Assembly (NCBI RefSeq): GCF_902779965.1
Contig: NZ_CACZDK010000010.1
Span: 1-64,000, forward strand
Direction of reading: 5' to 3'
Source of the DNA: Fibrobacter succinogenes
Lineage (GTDB): Bacteria; Fibrobacterota; Fibrobacteria; Fibrobacterales; Fibrobacteraceae
DNA length: 64,000 bases
The notes beneath the pieces are model-generated. The model was not told where the DNA came from. It worked only from the letters and a program-made list of their open reading frames with translations, and did no database searches. Below, in pieces: positions 7,726 through 16,032 of the stretch (its first letter is position 1; every line of letters begins with the position of its first letter). The translations under genes and the position numbers were made by a program.

Positions 7726-10353
7726 TTACTTCAAAGCGTTATGTATGGACTTCAAGATTACACGGCCATTCAGCTTCACGACCATCATGTAGGCACCACG
7801 CGGGAGCATTTCACGATCAAACATGACCTTAGACGTTCCGGCAGTTACGTTGCGGGAAATTCCGCTAACAAGCTTACCCGTCATATCGTAAGCGTAAATT
7901 TCTGCAAGCCCGGCTTCACGAGTCTTGAGAATTCCCGTCACCGGATTATAGACATTCGGCATAAATGTCTGCGGGGCAATCGATACAGGCTTATCGATAA
8001 CCTGAGTTCCGTCGTAAAGTTCTACGCCATCGATGCCAAATGTGAACATATCGACATTCGGGCCACCATCGCTCGTCATCGATGTAAGCTTGAGCGTATT
8101 CACGCCAGCCTTCAACTTCACATCAATTTTCGCTTCTTTATACGTTGTCCAACCTGTAGCCGGGAAACTCACCGTACCTGCCGACTTGCCATTCACGCTA
8201 ACAGCCATGCCACGATCAGCATTTCCGCCATTAGCATAACGGATTGTAAGCGTTGTCTTCGCTTCGGTCTTCGAGAAGATTTCCCAAACGCCATAGCTAG
8301 AAAGATTGTTATCAAAATTGAAGTAACCGTTCTTGAGGAATCCCTCGTTCTCGGTTTGCGTCCAGCCAACACCATCCTTCGGCGTAGATGCATCGAGCAA
8401 GGACAAACCATTGTTCACCACCGGAGTTGTGTCGGCAGGTGCAGGGTCTTCGCCCACCACATAAATATCCGGCTGCTTGAGAGATTTCGCCATATCGGGC
8501 AAGAAGTATCCCGGATGCGGTGGCTGGTTGTAAGCTGTATTTTCGGAAGCGACTGCCGTGCGGTAGGTGGCATCGTGCATCAGCGTATAAAGGCGATACG
8601 GAGATGTCACCGGAGTAGAGACAATGTATATCGTGGTCGGATCCTTTTCGCTACGCACCACCAGTTCTTCGCGCCAGTCGCCGAAGAGATCGGCCACGAG
8701 GCTCGGGGTATTCTTGGAGCCGTTGCAGCCCGTCACGCCAAGCGCGGCAGGGCCATCAAAGTAAACTTCAGCCTTGATATCCTTAGAATTGAACTTGGTC
8801 ACGTAGGCTCCATCCAAGAGTTCATCCTGCAGGTCACCGTCAAAATAAATGCGGAAGTTCTGCGAAACAGCCGGAGAACCGATTCTTTCGTGCTTTACGG
8901 TAAACATTCCACCGCCCTTCGCAGACCACATTTCGTAACCGCGATGGGTAGAATCTACGTCAGCAGCCATGCCGCGTCCGTTATCTACGCCAGGGTTCGG
9001 CTGTGGCGTCCCCCAGATAATCGTACCGTCGTTTGCACGGAGTTCATCGGTATATTTGGCATCCTTGTGTTCGTGCACGTCCCAGGATTCAAGACCCGGA
9101 CGGTCCGGATCCATATCGGCAATATGGTGGGCATCGCCATGACCAAGGCCAGTGCGGTAACGCAGGGTGCCATCGTGATTCAAGGCTGCAGCACCGAAAA
9201 ACACTTCATCATAACCGTCTCCATCGAGGTCAGCCGCCTGAAGACTGTGGTTACCCTGTTCGTAAAGACCCTTGCCTGGATCTTCGGACTTGTGAAGCCA
9301 GCGCAACTTCAAATCCTTGCCGTCAAAATCGTACGCAGCCACGTAAGCCGAGCTGTAGTAGCCACGGACGAAAATAGCACTCGGATGTACGCCATCCAGA
9401 TAACCCGTCGCCGCCAAGTAGCGTTCGCAGCGGTTGCCGTAGTTGTCCCCCCACTTGCCTTTAGCCTGCGGAGAAGAATGGCTCAAGATATTTCGGCTGG
9501 GTGTATATTCGATTGTCGTAATAGCAGCACCATCAGTGCCACGGAACACCGTTAGATATTCAGGCCCCTTGAGGATAATTCCGTTACCATCGCGATAATC
9601 CGCAGACTTGTCACCAATCACCTTGCCTGTTCCGTCAATCGTTCCGTCGGCGGTTTTCACAATCATTTCGGCCTTGCCGTCGCCATCGTAGTCAAATACC
9701 TGGAACTGCGTGTAGTGCGCACCGGCGCGAATATTCTTGCCGAGGTCAATGCGCCACAAGCGCTTGCCATCGAGCTTATAAGCATCAATGAACACAGTGC
9801 CCGTGTAACCCGTTTGCGAGTTATCGTGAGCATTGCTCGGATCCCACTTCAAAATCAATTCATATTCGCCGTCACCATCGAGGTCGGCTGTGCTCATATC
9901 GTTCGGAGTGTAAGTGCACTTTTCGCCATCCGGCATTGTCTGCGCAGCCGGAACTTCTAGTTTAATCGTCTTATACGGGAACGATTTTCCGCTGTTCGAA
10001 ACCGTCTTGTCCAAGACGAGCGACTGAGCGACCTTAGCCTGTTCCTTGCCATCAACAACAGCAGCAATCGTGTACTTGGAAGTTGATTTTCCATCTTTAT
10101 CGAGGAAGTTCGTGCCACCCGTCTTTCCAATAGAGGCAATTTTCGTACCATCGCGATAAAGATTAAATTCCGTAGCCGGGCCATCCGTACCGAGCAAGCG
10201 CCAGCTCACAAGCATGCCATTGCCCACATTTGACGCGACAAGTCCACGAGTCAAGTTTTCCATCTGACGCGGCGCAGCAAATACAGGAACAGCCAGCCCT
10301 GCAGCAAGCAAAGAACTGGCAAAAAACGTCCTAAAATTTCGATTACATCCCAT
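7726..10353 (-). CDS. Rhamnogalacturonan lyase, PL11, with CBM35-like module
   Basis: This 875-residue secreted lyase should cut the rhamnose-galacturonate backbone of rhamnogalacturonan I. A signal peptide (residues about 1-27) precedes a fibronectin-like strand region starting APRQMENLTRG, as in YesW/YesX. The beta-propeller body carries several calcium-binding DxDGDG-type loops (LDGDGEYEL, YDGDGKAEM, LDGDGYDEV). Next come a CBM35-like module (about 680-800, with SDGGPNVDMF) and a C-terminal sorting-type tail (IYAYDMTGKLV). It is the first gene of a minus-strand unit with the CE12 esterases, a logical pairing because acetylation blocks RG-I lyases. The ATG at 10353 has AGGAAA upstream. Confidence 0.92.
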   Translation of the reverse strand: MGCNRNFRTFFASSLLAAGLAVPVFAAPRQMENLTRGLVASNVGNGMLVSWRLLGTDGPATEFNLYRDGTKIASIGKTGGTNFLDKDGKSTSKYTIAAVVDGKEQAKVAQSLVLDKTVSNSGKSFPYKTIKLEVPAAQTMPDGEKCTYTPNDMSTADLDGDGEYELILKWDPSNAHDNSQTGYTGTVFIDAYKLDGKRLWRIDLGKNIRAGAHYTQFQVFDYDGDGKAEMIVKTADGTIDGTGKVIGDKSADYRDGNGIILKGPEYLTVFRGTDGAAITTIEYTPSRNILSHSSPQAKGKWGDNYGNRCERYLAATGYLDGVHPSAIFVRGYYSSAYVAAYDFDGKDLKLRWLHKSEDPGKGLYEQGNHSLQAADLDGDGYDEVFFGAAALNHDGTLRYRTGLGHGDAHHIADMDPDRPGLESWDVHEHKDAKYTDELRANDGTIIWGTPQPNPGVDNGRGMAADVDSTHRGYEMWSAKGGGMFTVKHERIGSPAVSQNFRIYFDGDLQDELLDGAYVTKFNSKDIKAEVYFDGPAALGVTGCNGSKNTPSLVADLFGDWREELVVRSEKDPTTIYIVSTPVTSPYRLYTLMHDATYRTAVASENTAYNQPPHPGYFLPDMAKSLKQPDIYVVGEDPAPADTTPVVNNGLSLLDASTPKDGVGWTQTENEGFLKNGYFNFDNNLSSYGVWEIFSKTEAKTTLTIRYANGGNADRGMAVSVNGKSAGTVSFPATGWTTYKEAKIDVKLKAGVNTLKLTSMTSDGGPNVDMFTFGIDGVELYDGTQVIDKPVSIAPQTFMPNVYNPVTGILKTREAGLAEIYAYDMTGKLVSGISRNVTAGTSKVMFDREMLPRGAYMMVVKLNGRVILKSIHNALK

Positions 10354-10619
10354 AGCAACTTTCCTAATTATAGGTTCATATTACTCTTAATATAATCTAA
10401 TATCTATAAAAAAGTCCACATTGTTTGTTATATTAATGTTTCAGTATTAACTGTTCTAAACAGCCATGTCCACAGTCTTCATAAAAAAATTGTCTACAGT
10501 TTAAAAGCCGTTTTTCACGCGACTTTATGACCAAAAATGACGATTATTAGACAGAAACAAACATACAAAAGACGTTTTTTGGGCAATTACAATCGCGTAA
10601 GTCATTCCTTTAACTATAT
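10354..10619. promoter_or_regulatory. Divergent promoter region of the PL11 operon and yihY-like gene
   Basis: An AT-rich gap between divergent genes. It holds AGTCCACA (10413-10420), TGTCCACA (10467-10474) and TGTCTACA (10491-10498), the same word as upstream of the TIGR02147-PL1 unit. A 13-bp inverted repeat, CTGTT-CTA-AACAG, lies at 10451-10463. No convincing sigma-70 boxes were pinned down. Confidence 0.35.
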
Positions 10620-10631
10620 TTGACGACGAGT

Positions 10632-11597
10632 ATGCCGCATTGGTGGAAAAATTTTTCGTGGGAATGGTTGTTCGATAACATCGCAGCCCGTTCACCGACT
10701 TTTGTAAAGATTATGGTTGTCACAGGAAAGTCGTTCCTGTATTACCACGGCATGACCCGTGCCGCGTCCTTGACCTATACAACGCTTGTAGCAGTCGTCC
10801 CGCTCCTCATCATGCTCACCTCCATTACACTTGCGGTCGGGTTCGGTAATTTCATTTCGGACTACCTCCCCATCGTGATTGACATGCTCAATTTGGACTG
10901 GCCAACCGAGCAGATTATGGATATCGTTGAAAACGCGGAACACATTCCGATTCGTAAACTTGGCTTCATCGGTGCCGGCGGTCTTTTTGTAACGTTCATT
11001 CTTGCCTTTGGAAGCCTCGAAACCAATTTTAACGTGGTCTGGGAAAACAAGACTTCGAGAACTTTGGTGCGCCAAATTAAAGTCTACACACCGTTTTTGC
11101 TCATCGGCGCGATTGTCGTCGGCATGTTCGCCGGGTTCGTAAACCACGTGCAAAACGTGCTCTCGGTTATTATTGTCGACGGGTTCCATTTTTCGCCAGA
11201 AGTCATCAAAGCGCTTATTACCGCATTCTGGTATTCGGCATTCCATATCGCCGTTCTGCTTGTAATTTTCATTATGCTTTACTTGTTGCCGGCACGCCCC
11301 GCAGGCCACAAGCCTTACACCCGCAAAAAACTGTTCTTGGCATCGATGCTCTCGACCATGATTTCTTGGCTCGCCATCAACATTTACGTGAAGATTTTGA
11401 TGCTCATCCAAACGGCAATGGTCACGCGTATGTCCATTTTCTACGGATCGCTAGCTTTTATTCCACTATTCCTCTTCTTGCTTTTTGGCGTTTGGTCCAT
11501 CATTTTGTGCGGCAACAGTCTCGTGTGGACGATTTGCCACTGGCCAGCAGTCAGCACAAAGAGCTGGAGATGGGAAGGTCAACCGGAGGATCTATAA
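10632..11597 (+). CDS. YihY/UPF0761 family inner-membrane protein
   Basis: A 321-residue polytopic membrane protein of the YihY/BrkB family, often annotated as ribonuclease BN although that activity is not supported for the family. The family signature FLYYHGMTRAASLTYTTLVAVVPLL lies near residues 37-61. About six hydrophobic segments follow, including LFVTFILAFG, FLLIGAIVVGMFAG, HIAVLLVIFIMLYLLP and IPLFLFLLFGVW. Function is unknown. The ATG at 10632 is chosen; an in-frame TTG at 10620 is an alternative and neither has a strong ribosome binding site. The stop overlaps the next start (TAATG), so the two genes are coupled. Confidence 0.82.
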   Translation: MPHWWKNFSWEWLFDNIAARSPTFVKIMVVTGKSFLYYHGMTRAASLTYTTLVAVVPLLIMLTSITLAVGFGNFISDYLPIVIDMLNLDWPTEQIMDIVENAEHIPIRKLGFIGAGGLFVTFILAFGSLETNFNVVWENKTSRTLVRQIKVYTPFLLIGAIVVGMFAGFVNHVQNVLSVIIVDGFHFSPEVIKALITAFWYSAFHIAVLLVIFIMLYLLPARPAGHKPYTRKKLFLASMLSTMISWLAINIYVKILMLIQTAMVTRMSIFYGSLAFIPLFLFLLFGVWSIILCGNSLVWTICHWPAVSTKSWRWEGQPEDL

Positions 11598-12196
11598 TGA
11601 AAGCAAAACTTTTGACATCTCTCCTTATGGCACTCACTCTTGCCGTAAGTTCCCATGCAGAACTCCAAGGTTCCAAGGATTACGAACCAAGTAAAGTGGC
11701 AACCTCTGATTGGAGCGCGCTCCTTGGCGTCAGCGGCGGCAATTCCCTGATTGCTCGCGACGGCACCATTTTCATGAACCTCCGCGTCGGTGTCGTGTTG
11801 AACCCGCACATTAGCCTGGGCGCATACTTTTCCACCATCCTCAGCGACGTGAAAAACCCGAAGGTCCGCCACCCGCAAATGCTCGACTACCATTCTTACG
11901 GCATTTTCGCTGAACCGGTCGTTTTCCGCAGCGGACTTTTCTCTATTTCGCTCCCGGTGAGCATCGGTGGCGGCAGCGTGAACTTTTTGAACAAGGGCGA
12001 CGAAGACGGTTTCAAGTCTGATGACGCATTCTTTATCTCGGACTTTTCGGCACAGTTCAACTTCCGCGTCACAAAACTCCTTGAAGTTTCTGTTGGCGGC
12101 GGCTACAGGCTGTTTGCAGGCATCGAAGAAAACAACCTCAAGAACAAGGATTTCCGCACGCCGTTCGGCGAACTGAGATTCACGTTTAAGGAATAA
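11597..12196 (+). CDS. Small outer-membrane beta-barrel-like protein
   Basis: The 199-residue product has a signal peptide (MKAKLLTSLLMALTLAVSSHA) and alternating hydrophobic strands such as MNLRVGVVLNPHISLGAYFS, ISLPVSIGGGSVNF and LLEVSVGGGYRLFAG, ending in a phenylalanine-containing strand (LRFTFKE). This pattern fits a small outer-membrane barrel; no enzyme motif is present and no named family is recognised. The ATG overlaps the yihY-like stop by one base and has a strong GGAGG site. Role unknown. Confidence 0.7.
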   Translation: MKAKLLTSLLMALTLAVSSHAELQGSKDYEPSKVATSDWSALLGVSGGNSLIARDGTIFMNLRVGVVLNPHISLGAYFSTILSDVKNPKVRHPQMLDYHSYGIFAEPVVFRSGLFSISLPVSIGGGSVNFLNKGDEDGFKSDDAFFISDFSAQFNFRVTKLLEVSVGGGYRLFAGIEENNLKNKDFRTPFGELRFTFKE

Positions 12197-12208
12197 GCGC
12201 GAGGCGCA

Positions 12209-12237
12209 GTAGGAAGTAGACAGTAGACGGTAGGAAG
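12209..12237. repeat. Heptanucleotide (STRR-like) repeat array
   Basis: Four consecutive 7-mers of the form GTAGRMR: GTAGGAA, GTAGACA, GTAGACG, GTAGGAA. Arrays of the same kind recur through the window. Confidence 0.8.
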
Positions 12238-12245
12238 ATAGTCTC

Positions 12246-12379
12246 AGTCATCCTCAGTGAAGTGCGAAGCACGAAATCGAAGGATCTAATATAATTAGAA
12301 ACGCCCGGCAGAAGTGAACTGCACGGGCTGTTTTTTTTTTGAAAATTATGGATCCCGTCGCTACGCCCAGGATGACTGT
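12246..12379. repeat. Dispersed repeat with inverted ends (GTCATCCT...AGGATGAC)
   Basis: The left end starts GTCATCCTCAGTGAAG and the right end reads CGCCCAGGATGAC, so the ends are inverted copies. The terminator at 12303-12340 sits between them. There is no coding content. With the neighbouring array and palindromes this fills most of the 380-base gap 12197-12576. Confidence 0.65.
12303..12340 (+). terminator. Intrinsic terminator downstream of the yihY-like operon
   Basis: GCCCGGCAG pairs imperfectly with CTGCACGGGC around AAGTGAA and is followed by T's. It separates the barrel-like gene from the Panacea pair. Confidence 0.75.
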
Positions 12380-12409
12380 AGGCAAAGGATGCTTAGCAAA
12401 TGGTTGATT

Positions 12410-12451
12410 GCAAAATCGTTTATTTTGCCAACAGCTGTTTGCAAAATTTTG
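12410..12451. promoter_or_regulatory. Cluster of three palindromes upstream of the Panacea pair
   Basis: GCAAAAT-CGTTT-ATTTTGC (12410-12428), AACAGCTGTT (12430-12439) and CAAAATTTTG (12442-12451) follow one another almost without spacing, about 80 bases upstream of the -35 box. They could be operator sites; this is inferred from symmetry alone. Confidence 0.4.
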
Positions 12452-12528
12452 AGTATTTCCGTTTTTCGAGATTTCCGTTTGTAGATTTAGTACACAAAAA
12501 AACAAAATGTCATGAAAAACACGAATCA

Positions 12529-12557
12529 TTGACATCGGATTTTTTAAAACTTATTTT
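12529..12557 (+). promoter_or_regulatory. Sigma-70-type promoter of the Panacea pair
   Basis: TTGACA at 12529-12534 is followed after 17 bases by TATTTT at 12552-12557. The start codon lies 19 bases further at 12577, so the leader is very short. Confidence 0.55.
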
Positions 12558-12576
12558 TAGAGGCAAAGGCTCATGA

Positions 12577-13014
12577 ATGGCATACAAGGCAGAACAAATA
12601 GCTCAATTGCTTTTATCAAAAGCTGCAGAAGGAAATCAGGAATTGATGTCCAATCTCAAGCTGCAGAAAATGCTTTATTACGAACAGGGCTTCCATTTGG
12701 CGGCATTTGACACCCCTTTATTTGACGAAAATATCGAAGCATGGATGTTTGGCCCCGTAGTTCCCGAAGTCTATGAAAAATATGCAAAATACGATGCAAA
12801 AGGAATAGAACCCCCTGCCCAAATTGACATCAAGCTAAGCGAAGAAGAAACAACATTGTTCAACAATGTCTTTGATGTTTACAACCAGTATTCTGCTGTA
12901 AAATTAGTGGAAATGACTCACAGCGAGCCGCCATGGAATTCAGTTTCTCCTGGCAAAGGAAATATTATCAGCCAAGAATCAATGAAAAGATTCTTTTTAA
13001 CAAGACTCGCCTAA
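12577..13014 (+). CDS. Panacea-domain protein (SocA/GepA-like), candidate antitoxin
   Basis: A 145-residue protein matching the Panacea domain (DUF4065). Near the start LKLQKMLYYEQGFHL matches the usual L.KLLYf pattern; LFDENIEAWMFGPVVPEVYEKY (about 47-68) is the diagnostic core; helices follow and it ends HSEPPWNSVSPGKG...ISQESMKRFF. Panacea domains are established as antitoxin modules that pair with many unrelated toxins. The gene is AT-rich compared with its neighbours and is followed after 9 bases by an unrecognised small gene. It probably neutralises that partner. The ATG at 12577 is used; an overlapping ATG at 12573 is out of frame. Confidence 0.8.
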   Translation: MAYKAEQIAQLLLSKAAEGNQELMSNLKLQKMLYYEQGFHLAAFDTPLFDENIEAWMFGPVVPEVYEKYAKYDAKGIEPPAQIDIKLSEEETTLFNNVFDVYNQYSAVKLVEMTHSEPPWNSVSPGKGNIISQESMKRFFLTRLA

Positions 13015-13023
13015 ACAACATCA

Positions 13024-13434
13024 ATGACACATAAATTCAAAATCATCCCGCCAATACAAGGAGTCGCAAGCGTTTCTAGAACAGCTGTATCTAGCAACAA
13101 CGTTCTTTTTTCTTTCAAATATTTGGTTGAAGAATCATACAACAGATGCTGTAACTCAAAATTTTTTACAGATTTATTAGGACGATTCAAAAAATATTCA
13201 ACATTAGGCTGGCAAGAAATCTGTGCTTCTGGGCGACATCAATGGGGCATGGAAAAAATGCCTGTTGAGCAGATTAAACACACCGCAAAAGTTGAATGTT
13301 TAACACCTGACGTAAAAGATTTGCATATTCTCCGTTCAAGCGGGGACAATCGCGTTTTAGTAGGATTACAAGAACAACAAGTATTCCACATTTTCTTTAT
13401 AGAAGCAAACTTCGGCGATATTAGCAATCATTGA
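13024..13434 (+). CDS. Unrecognised small protein, candidate toxin partner of the Panacea protein
   Basis: A 136-residue protein with no family that I can name. It opens FKIIPPIQGVASVSRTAVSS and has a middle FKYLVEESYNRCCNSKFFTDLL segment, a GRHQWGMEKMP stretch and a C-terminal beta-rich end with DLHILRSSGDNRVLVGLQEQ and VFHIFFIEANFGDIS. The ending resembles small BECR-type or interferase-like toxins that finish with an F-x-I-x-W-x-D-x-x-H pattern, but the Trp and terminal His are replaced here, so this is only a hint. It lies 9 bases behind the Panacea gene on the same strand and shares its AT-rich composition, which is the main reason to suspect a toxin. Confidence 0.55.
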   Translation: MTHKFKIIPPIQGVASVSRTAVSSNNVLFSFKYLVEESYNRCCNSKFFTDLLGRFKKYSTLGWQEICASGRHQWGMEKMPVEQIKHTAKVECLTPDVKDLHILRSSGDNRVLVGLQEQQVFHIFFIEANFGDISNH

Positions 13435-13472
13435 TAAAAGCATCTCCTTTCTTAATAATTATCTTTTAAGCA

Positions 13473-15965
13473 ATGCTTGATTACATTTCGATTCGCGGTT
13501 GCAGACTCCATAATTTAAAGAATGTCAACGCTCAGTTTCCACTGGGGAAAATTACGGTTGTGTGCGGACCGTCAGGTTGCGGAAAATCGACGCTCGTGAT
13601 GGACACGCTCCACGGTGAAAGCAAGCGGCGTTACCTCGAAACGCTCTCGCCCTTTGCGGCAGATTTGCTCGGAGGCAAGCGAAACATTCCGCTTGACAGC
13701 GCCGAAGGACTCCCGGCAAGTTTAGCGATTGCCGCCACGCGAGGAGAGGCACCTGCGAAAGCAACTGCACTTTCGATAGCCGAATGCGACAACGCCTTGC
13801 GTACATTGTTTGCAGCGTTCGCAAAGCCCGCCTGCCCGATTTGCGGAGCTCCGATGGTAAGCCAGAGCCGCGAAGAGATTATTCGCGAAATTGCGGGAAT
13901 GTCCGTTGGGACAAAGCTACAGTTCTTGGCGAGAATCGAGACGGGGAATGACAAGGAGAATGCGCAGGGCAAAAGTCGCACGACTTTGGATAAGTTGTCC
14001 GCAGTGTTTTTGGCACAAGGTTTTACGCGTGCGATAGCCGATGGCACCATGTATTCGCTTGCAGACTTGCTCCCCGGCGAAAAAGTCTTGACTCCCAAAG
14101 AATTTTTCATCATCGTTGATAGAATCATCGTCCGCGAAAACACGCGCACACGAATCGCAGAAGCTGTTGACGGCACGCTAAAACTTACGCATTCCGCAAT
14201 CACGCTTGACATTGCTGGCGAACGCAAGTTCTACAGCACAAAGCCGTGCTGCCCAAACGCAGGCGATGAACAGCACCAATCGCAAATATCCAGCGAAACC
14301 GTCGCCAACCTAGATGCCCGCGCATTTTCGCCTTACAACCGCACCAGTATTTGCGAATACTGCGAAGGCACCGGAATCGTTCAGGAAGCGACAACAAAAG
14401 AGAACGCGAACCGTCAAAAGAACCGCGCCGACAACGATGTAAAAAGCGACGATGACGAAAACGCTGAATGCCCGCATTGCCACGGATTCCGCCTCAAGAA
14501 AACATATCTAAACGCCACCATTGACGACGTGAGTTACAAGCAAATTCTCACAACTGAATTTACGGAATTGCCGAAACTTTTGCACCAAATTTTCGACAAC
14601 AAAATCGGGCAGAATTTAAAAGCGACATTCAATTCGCTCCTCGACCGCATCGAGGCAATTAACGATTTGGGCATTGGCTACCTCACGCCAGGGCGCGCGG
14701 GGCAAACGCTTTCGGGCGGCGAATTGCAAAGGCTCAAGCTCGCAAGCCTCAGCACCGGGCACTTGAACGGGCTTTTGATTGCGCTTGACGAACCTGCCAG
14801 CGGTCTCCACGCCAGCGATGTCGCCGCACTCTGGAAAGTGCTCGAGAAAATCCGCAAGCGCGGCAATACGCTCGTACTCATTGAGCACAATCCGCAAATC
14901 ATCAAGCGAGCCGATTACATCATTGAAATGGGTCCTGGCGCAGGCGAAAAGGGCGGCGAGATTCTGTTCCAAGGCTCTCGCGACGAAGTGCTTGAAAATC
15001 CAGAATCACCCACGGGGAAATGGATTAAAGTAGTAGGAAGTCGGAAGTCGGAAGTCGGAAGAAATGCAAAATGTCATTGCGAGGAGCAAAGCGACACGGC
15101 AATCCACAAAGGCAAGGAAAACGCAGCAATTCTCGTTGAGAATTTTGCGAAGTTCGACATGGCGCCGGTGAACGCGGCCTTCCCCATCAACAAATTCAGC
15201 GTGATTACGGGCCAAAGCGGCAGCGGAAAATCGACACTCCTTTTCGAAAACATTGCCAAACGCGCCAAAGCCGAAGAATTCAAAAAACTAGGTATCGACG
15301 CCCTTTCCATTCTCACGACCGGAGATTTTCACGGAAGCAAACGCAGCACCGTCATGAGCGCCATCGGTCTCACCACGCTATTGCGCGACTTATTTGCGAA
15401 TCTCCCCGAAAGCAAAGTGCGCGGCTACACGGCATCTAAATTCACGACGCACGCCCCCGGCGGTCGCTGCGAGAACTGCAAAGGCGAAGGAGTCATCTAC
15501 GATCCGCTCGGCTACGAAGAATCCGAATGCCCCGTTTGTCTCGGTAAACGCTTCCGCGATGAAGTCTTGGAAATCCGTTTCAAGTCGCTTTCCATCGCCG
15601 ACATTTTGGACATGGAAATCGGCAGTGCATACAAGCTATTCACAAACATGAAGCCATTCGCCGAAAAGCTCAAACCGCTTGTCGATACAGGCCTCGACTA
15701 CCTCAAACTCGGACAAACGACAGCGCACCTCTCCGGTGGCGAACGCGCACGACTCCGCCTTTCCATTACGCTCGCACGCGCCAAAGCGCCAAACACATTG
15801 TTCCTCTTTGACGAACCCGCCCGCGGGCTGCATCAAAAAGACATCCAGCAATTGCTCGGCCTCATTCGCGGACTCTGCAATGCAGGCCACACAATCATCG
15901 CCATCGAACACGCGCAAGACTTTGTTGACGCAGCGGATTACGTTGTGGAATTGAAACGGAAATAA
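13473..15965 (+). CDS. UvrA-like ABC ATPase (UvrA paralogue) with an in-frame dispersed repeat
   Basis: The 830-residue tandem ABC ATPase is of the UvrA class, about 110 residues shorter than canonical UvrA. Module 1 has Walker A GPSGCGKSTL (about 32-41), signature LSGGELQRLKLAS and Walker B LLIALDEPASGLH. Module 2 has GQSGSGKSTL, LSGGERARLRLS and LFLFDEPARGLH. Zinc-type Cys pairs are CPIC, CEYC...CPHC and CENC...CPVC. It may take part in excision repair or belong to the drug-resistance-associated UvrA2 type; the cellular role is inferred. Residues about 519-546, between the modules, are encoded by repeat DNA (see 15029-15111). No uvrB or uvrC lies nearby. Confidence 0.83.
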   Translation: MLDYISIRGCRLHNLKNVNAQFPLGKITVVCGPSGCGKSTLVMDTLHGESKRRYLETLSPFAADLLGGKRNIPLDSAEGLPASLAIAATRGEAPAKATALSIAECDNALRTLFAAFAKPACPICGAPMVSQSREEIIREIAGMSVGTKLQFLARIETGNDKENAQGKSRTTLDKLSAVFLAQGFTRAIADGTMYSLADLLPGEKVLTPKEFFIIVDRIIVRENTRTRIAEAVDGTLKLTHSAITLDIAGERKFYSTKPCCPNAGDEQHQSQISSETVANLDARAFSPYNRTSICEYCEGTGIVQEATTKENANRQKNRADNDVKSDDDENAECPHCHGFRLKKTYLNATIDDVSYKQILTTEFTELPKLLHQIFDNKIGQNLKATFNSLLDRIEAINDLGIGYLTPGRAGQTLSGGELQRLKLASLSTGHLNGLLIALDEPASGLHASDVAALWKVLEKIRKRGNTLVLIEHNPQIIKRADYIIEMGPGAGEKGGEILFQGSRDEVLENPESPTGKWIKVVGSRKSEVGRNAKCHCEEQSDTAIHKGKENAAILVENFAKFDMAPVNAAFPINKFSVITGQSGSGKSTLLFENIAKRAKAEEFKKLGIDALSILTTGDFHGSKRSTVMSAIGLTTLLRDLFANLPESKVRGYTASKFTTHAPGGRCENCKGEGVIYDPLGYEESECPVCLGKRFRDEVLEIRFKSLSIADILDMEIGSAYKLFTNMKPFAEKLKPLVDTGLDYLKLGQTTAHLSGGERARLRLSITLARAKAPNTLFLFDEPARGLHQKDIQQLLGLIRGLCNAGHTIIAIEHAQDFVDAADYVVELKRK
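15029..15111 (+). repeat. Heptamer array plus TCATTGCGAGGAGC-type repeat inside the UvrA-like gene
   Basis: GTAGGAA followed by three GTCGGAA heptamers (about 15033-15060) is joined to a dispersed repeat containing TCATTGCGAGGAGCAAAGCG and CAATCCACAAAG. It is read in frame as the peptide KCHCEEQSDTAIHKG. The same families occur in gaps of this window. Confidence 0.8.
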
Positions 15966-16032
15966 AAATATCTTTCTGTAATTCAAAAAATATATTTTAG
16001 ATGTACCGCACAGGACGTTGCAAGGAGGATTT

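Noticed and set aside
10632-11597. Ribonuclease BN
   Set aside because: The old annotation of YihY-family proteins as RNase BN is not supported; the sequence shows only a polytopic membrane protein.
12254-12535. Possible minus-strand small gene
   Set aside because: Its peptide is mostly the translation of dispersed repeats and a terminator; there is no ribosome binding site and no similarity to any family.
13473-15965. Canonical UvrA of nucleotide excision repair
   Set aside because: It is shorter than normal UvrA, has a repeat-derived linker, and no other uvr gene is near. I keep it as UvrA-like rather than naming it uvrA.
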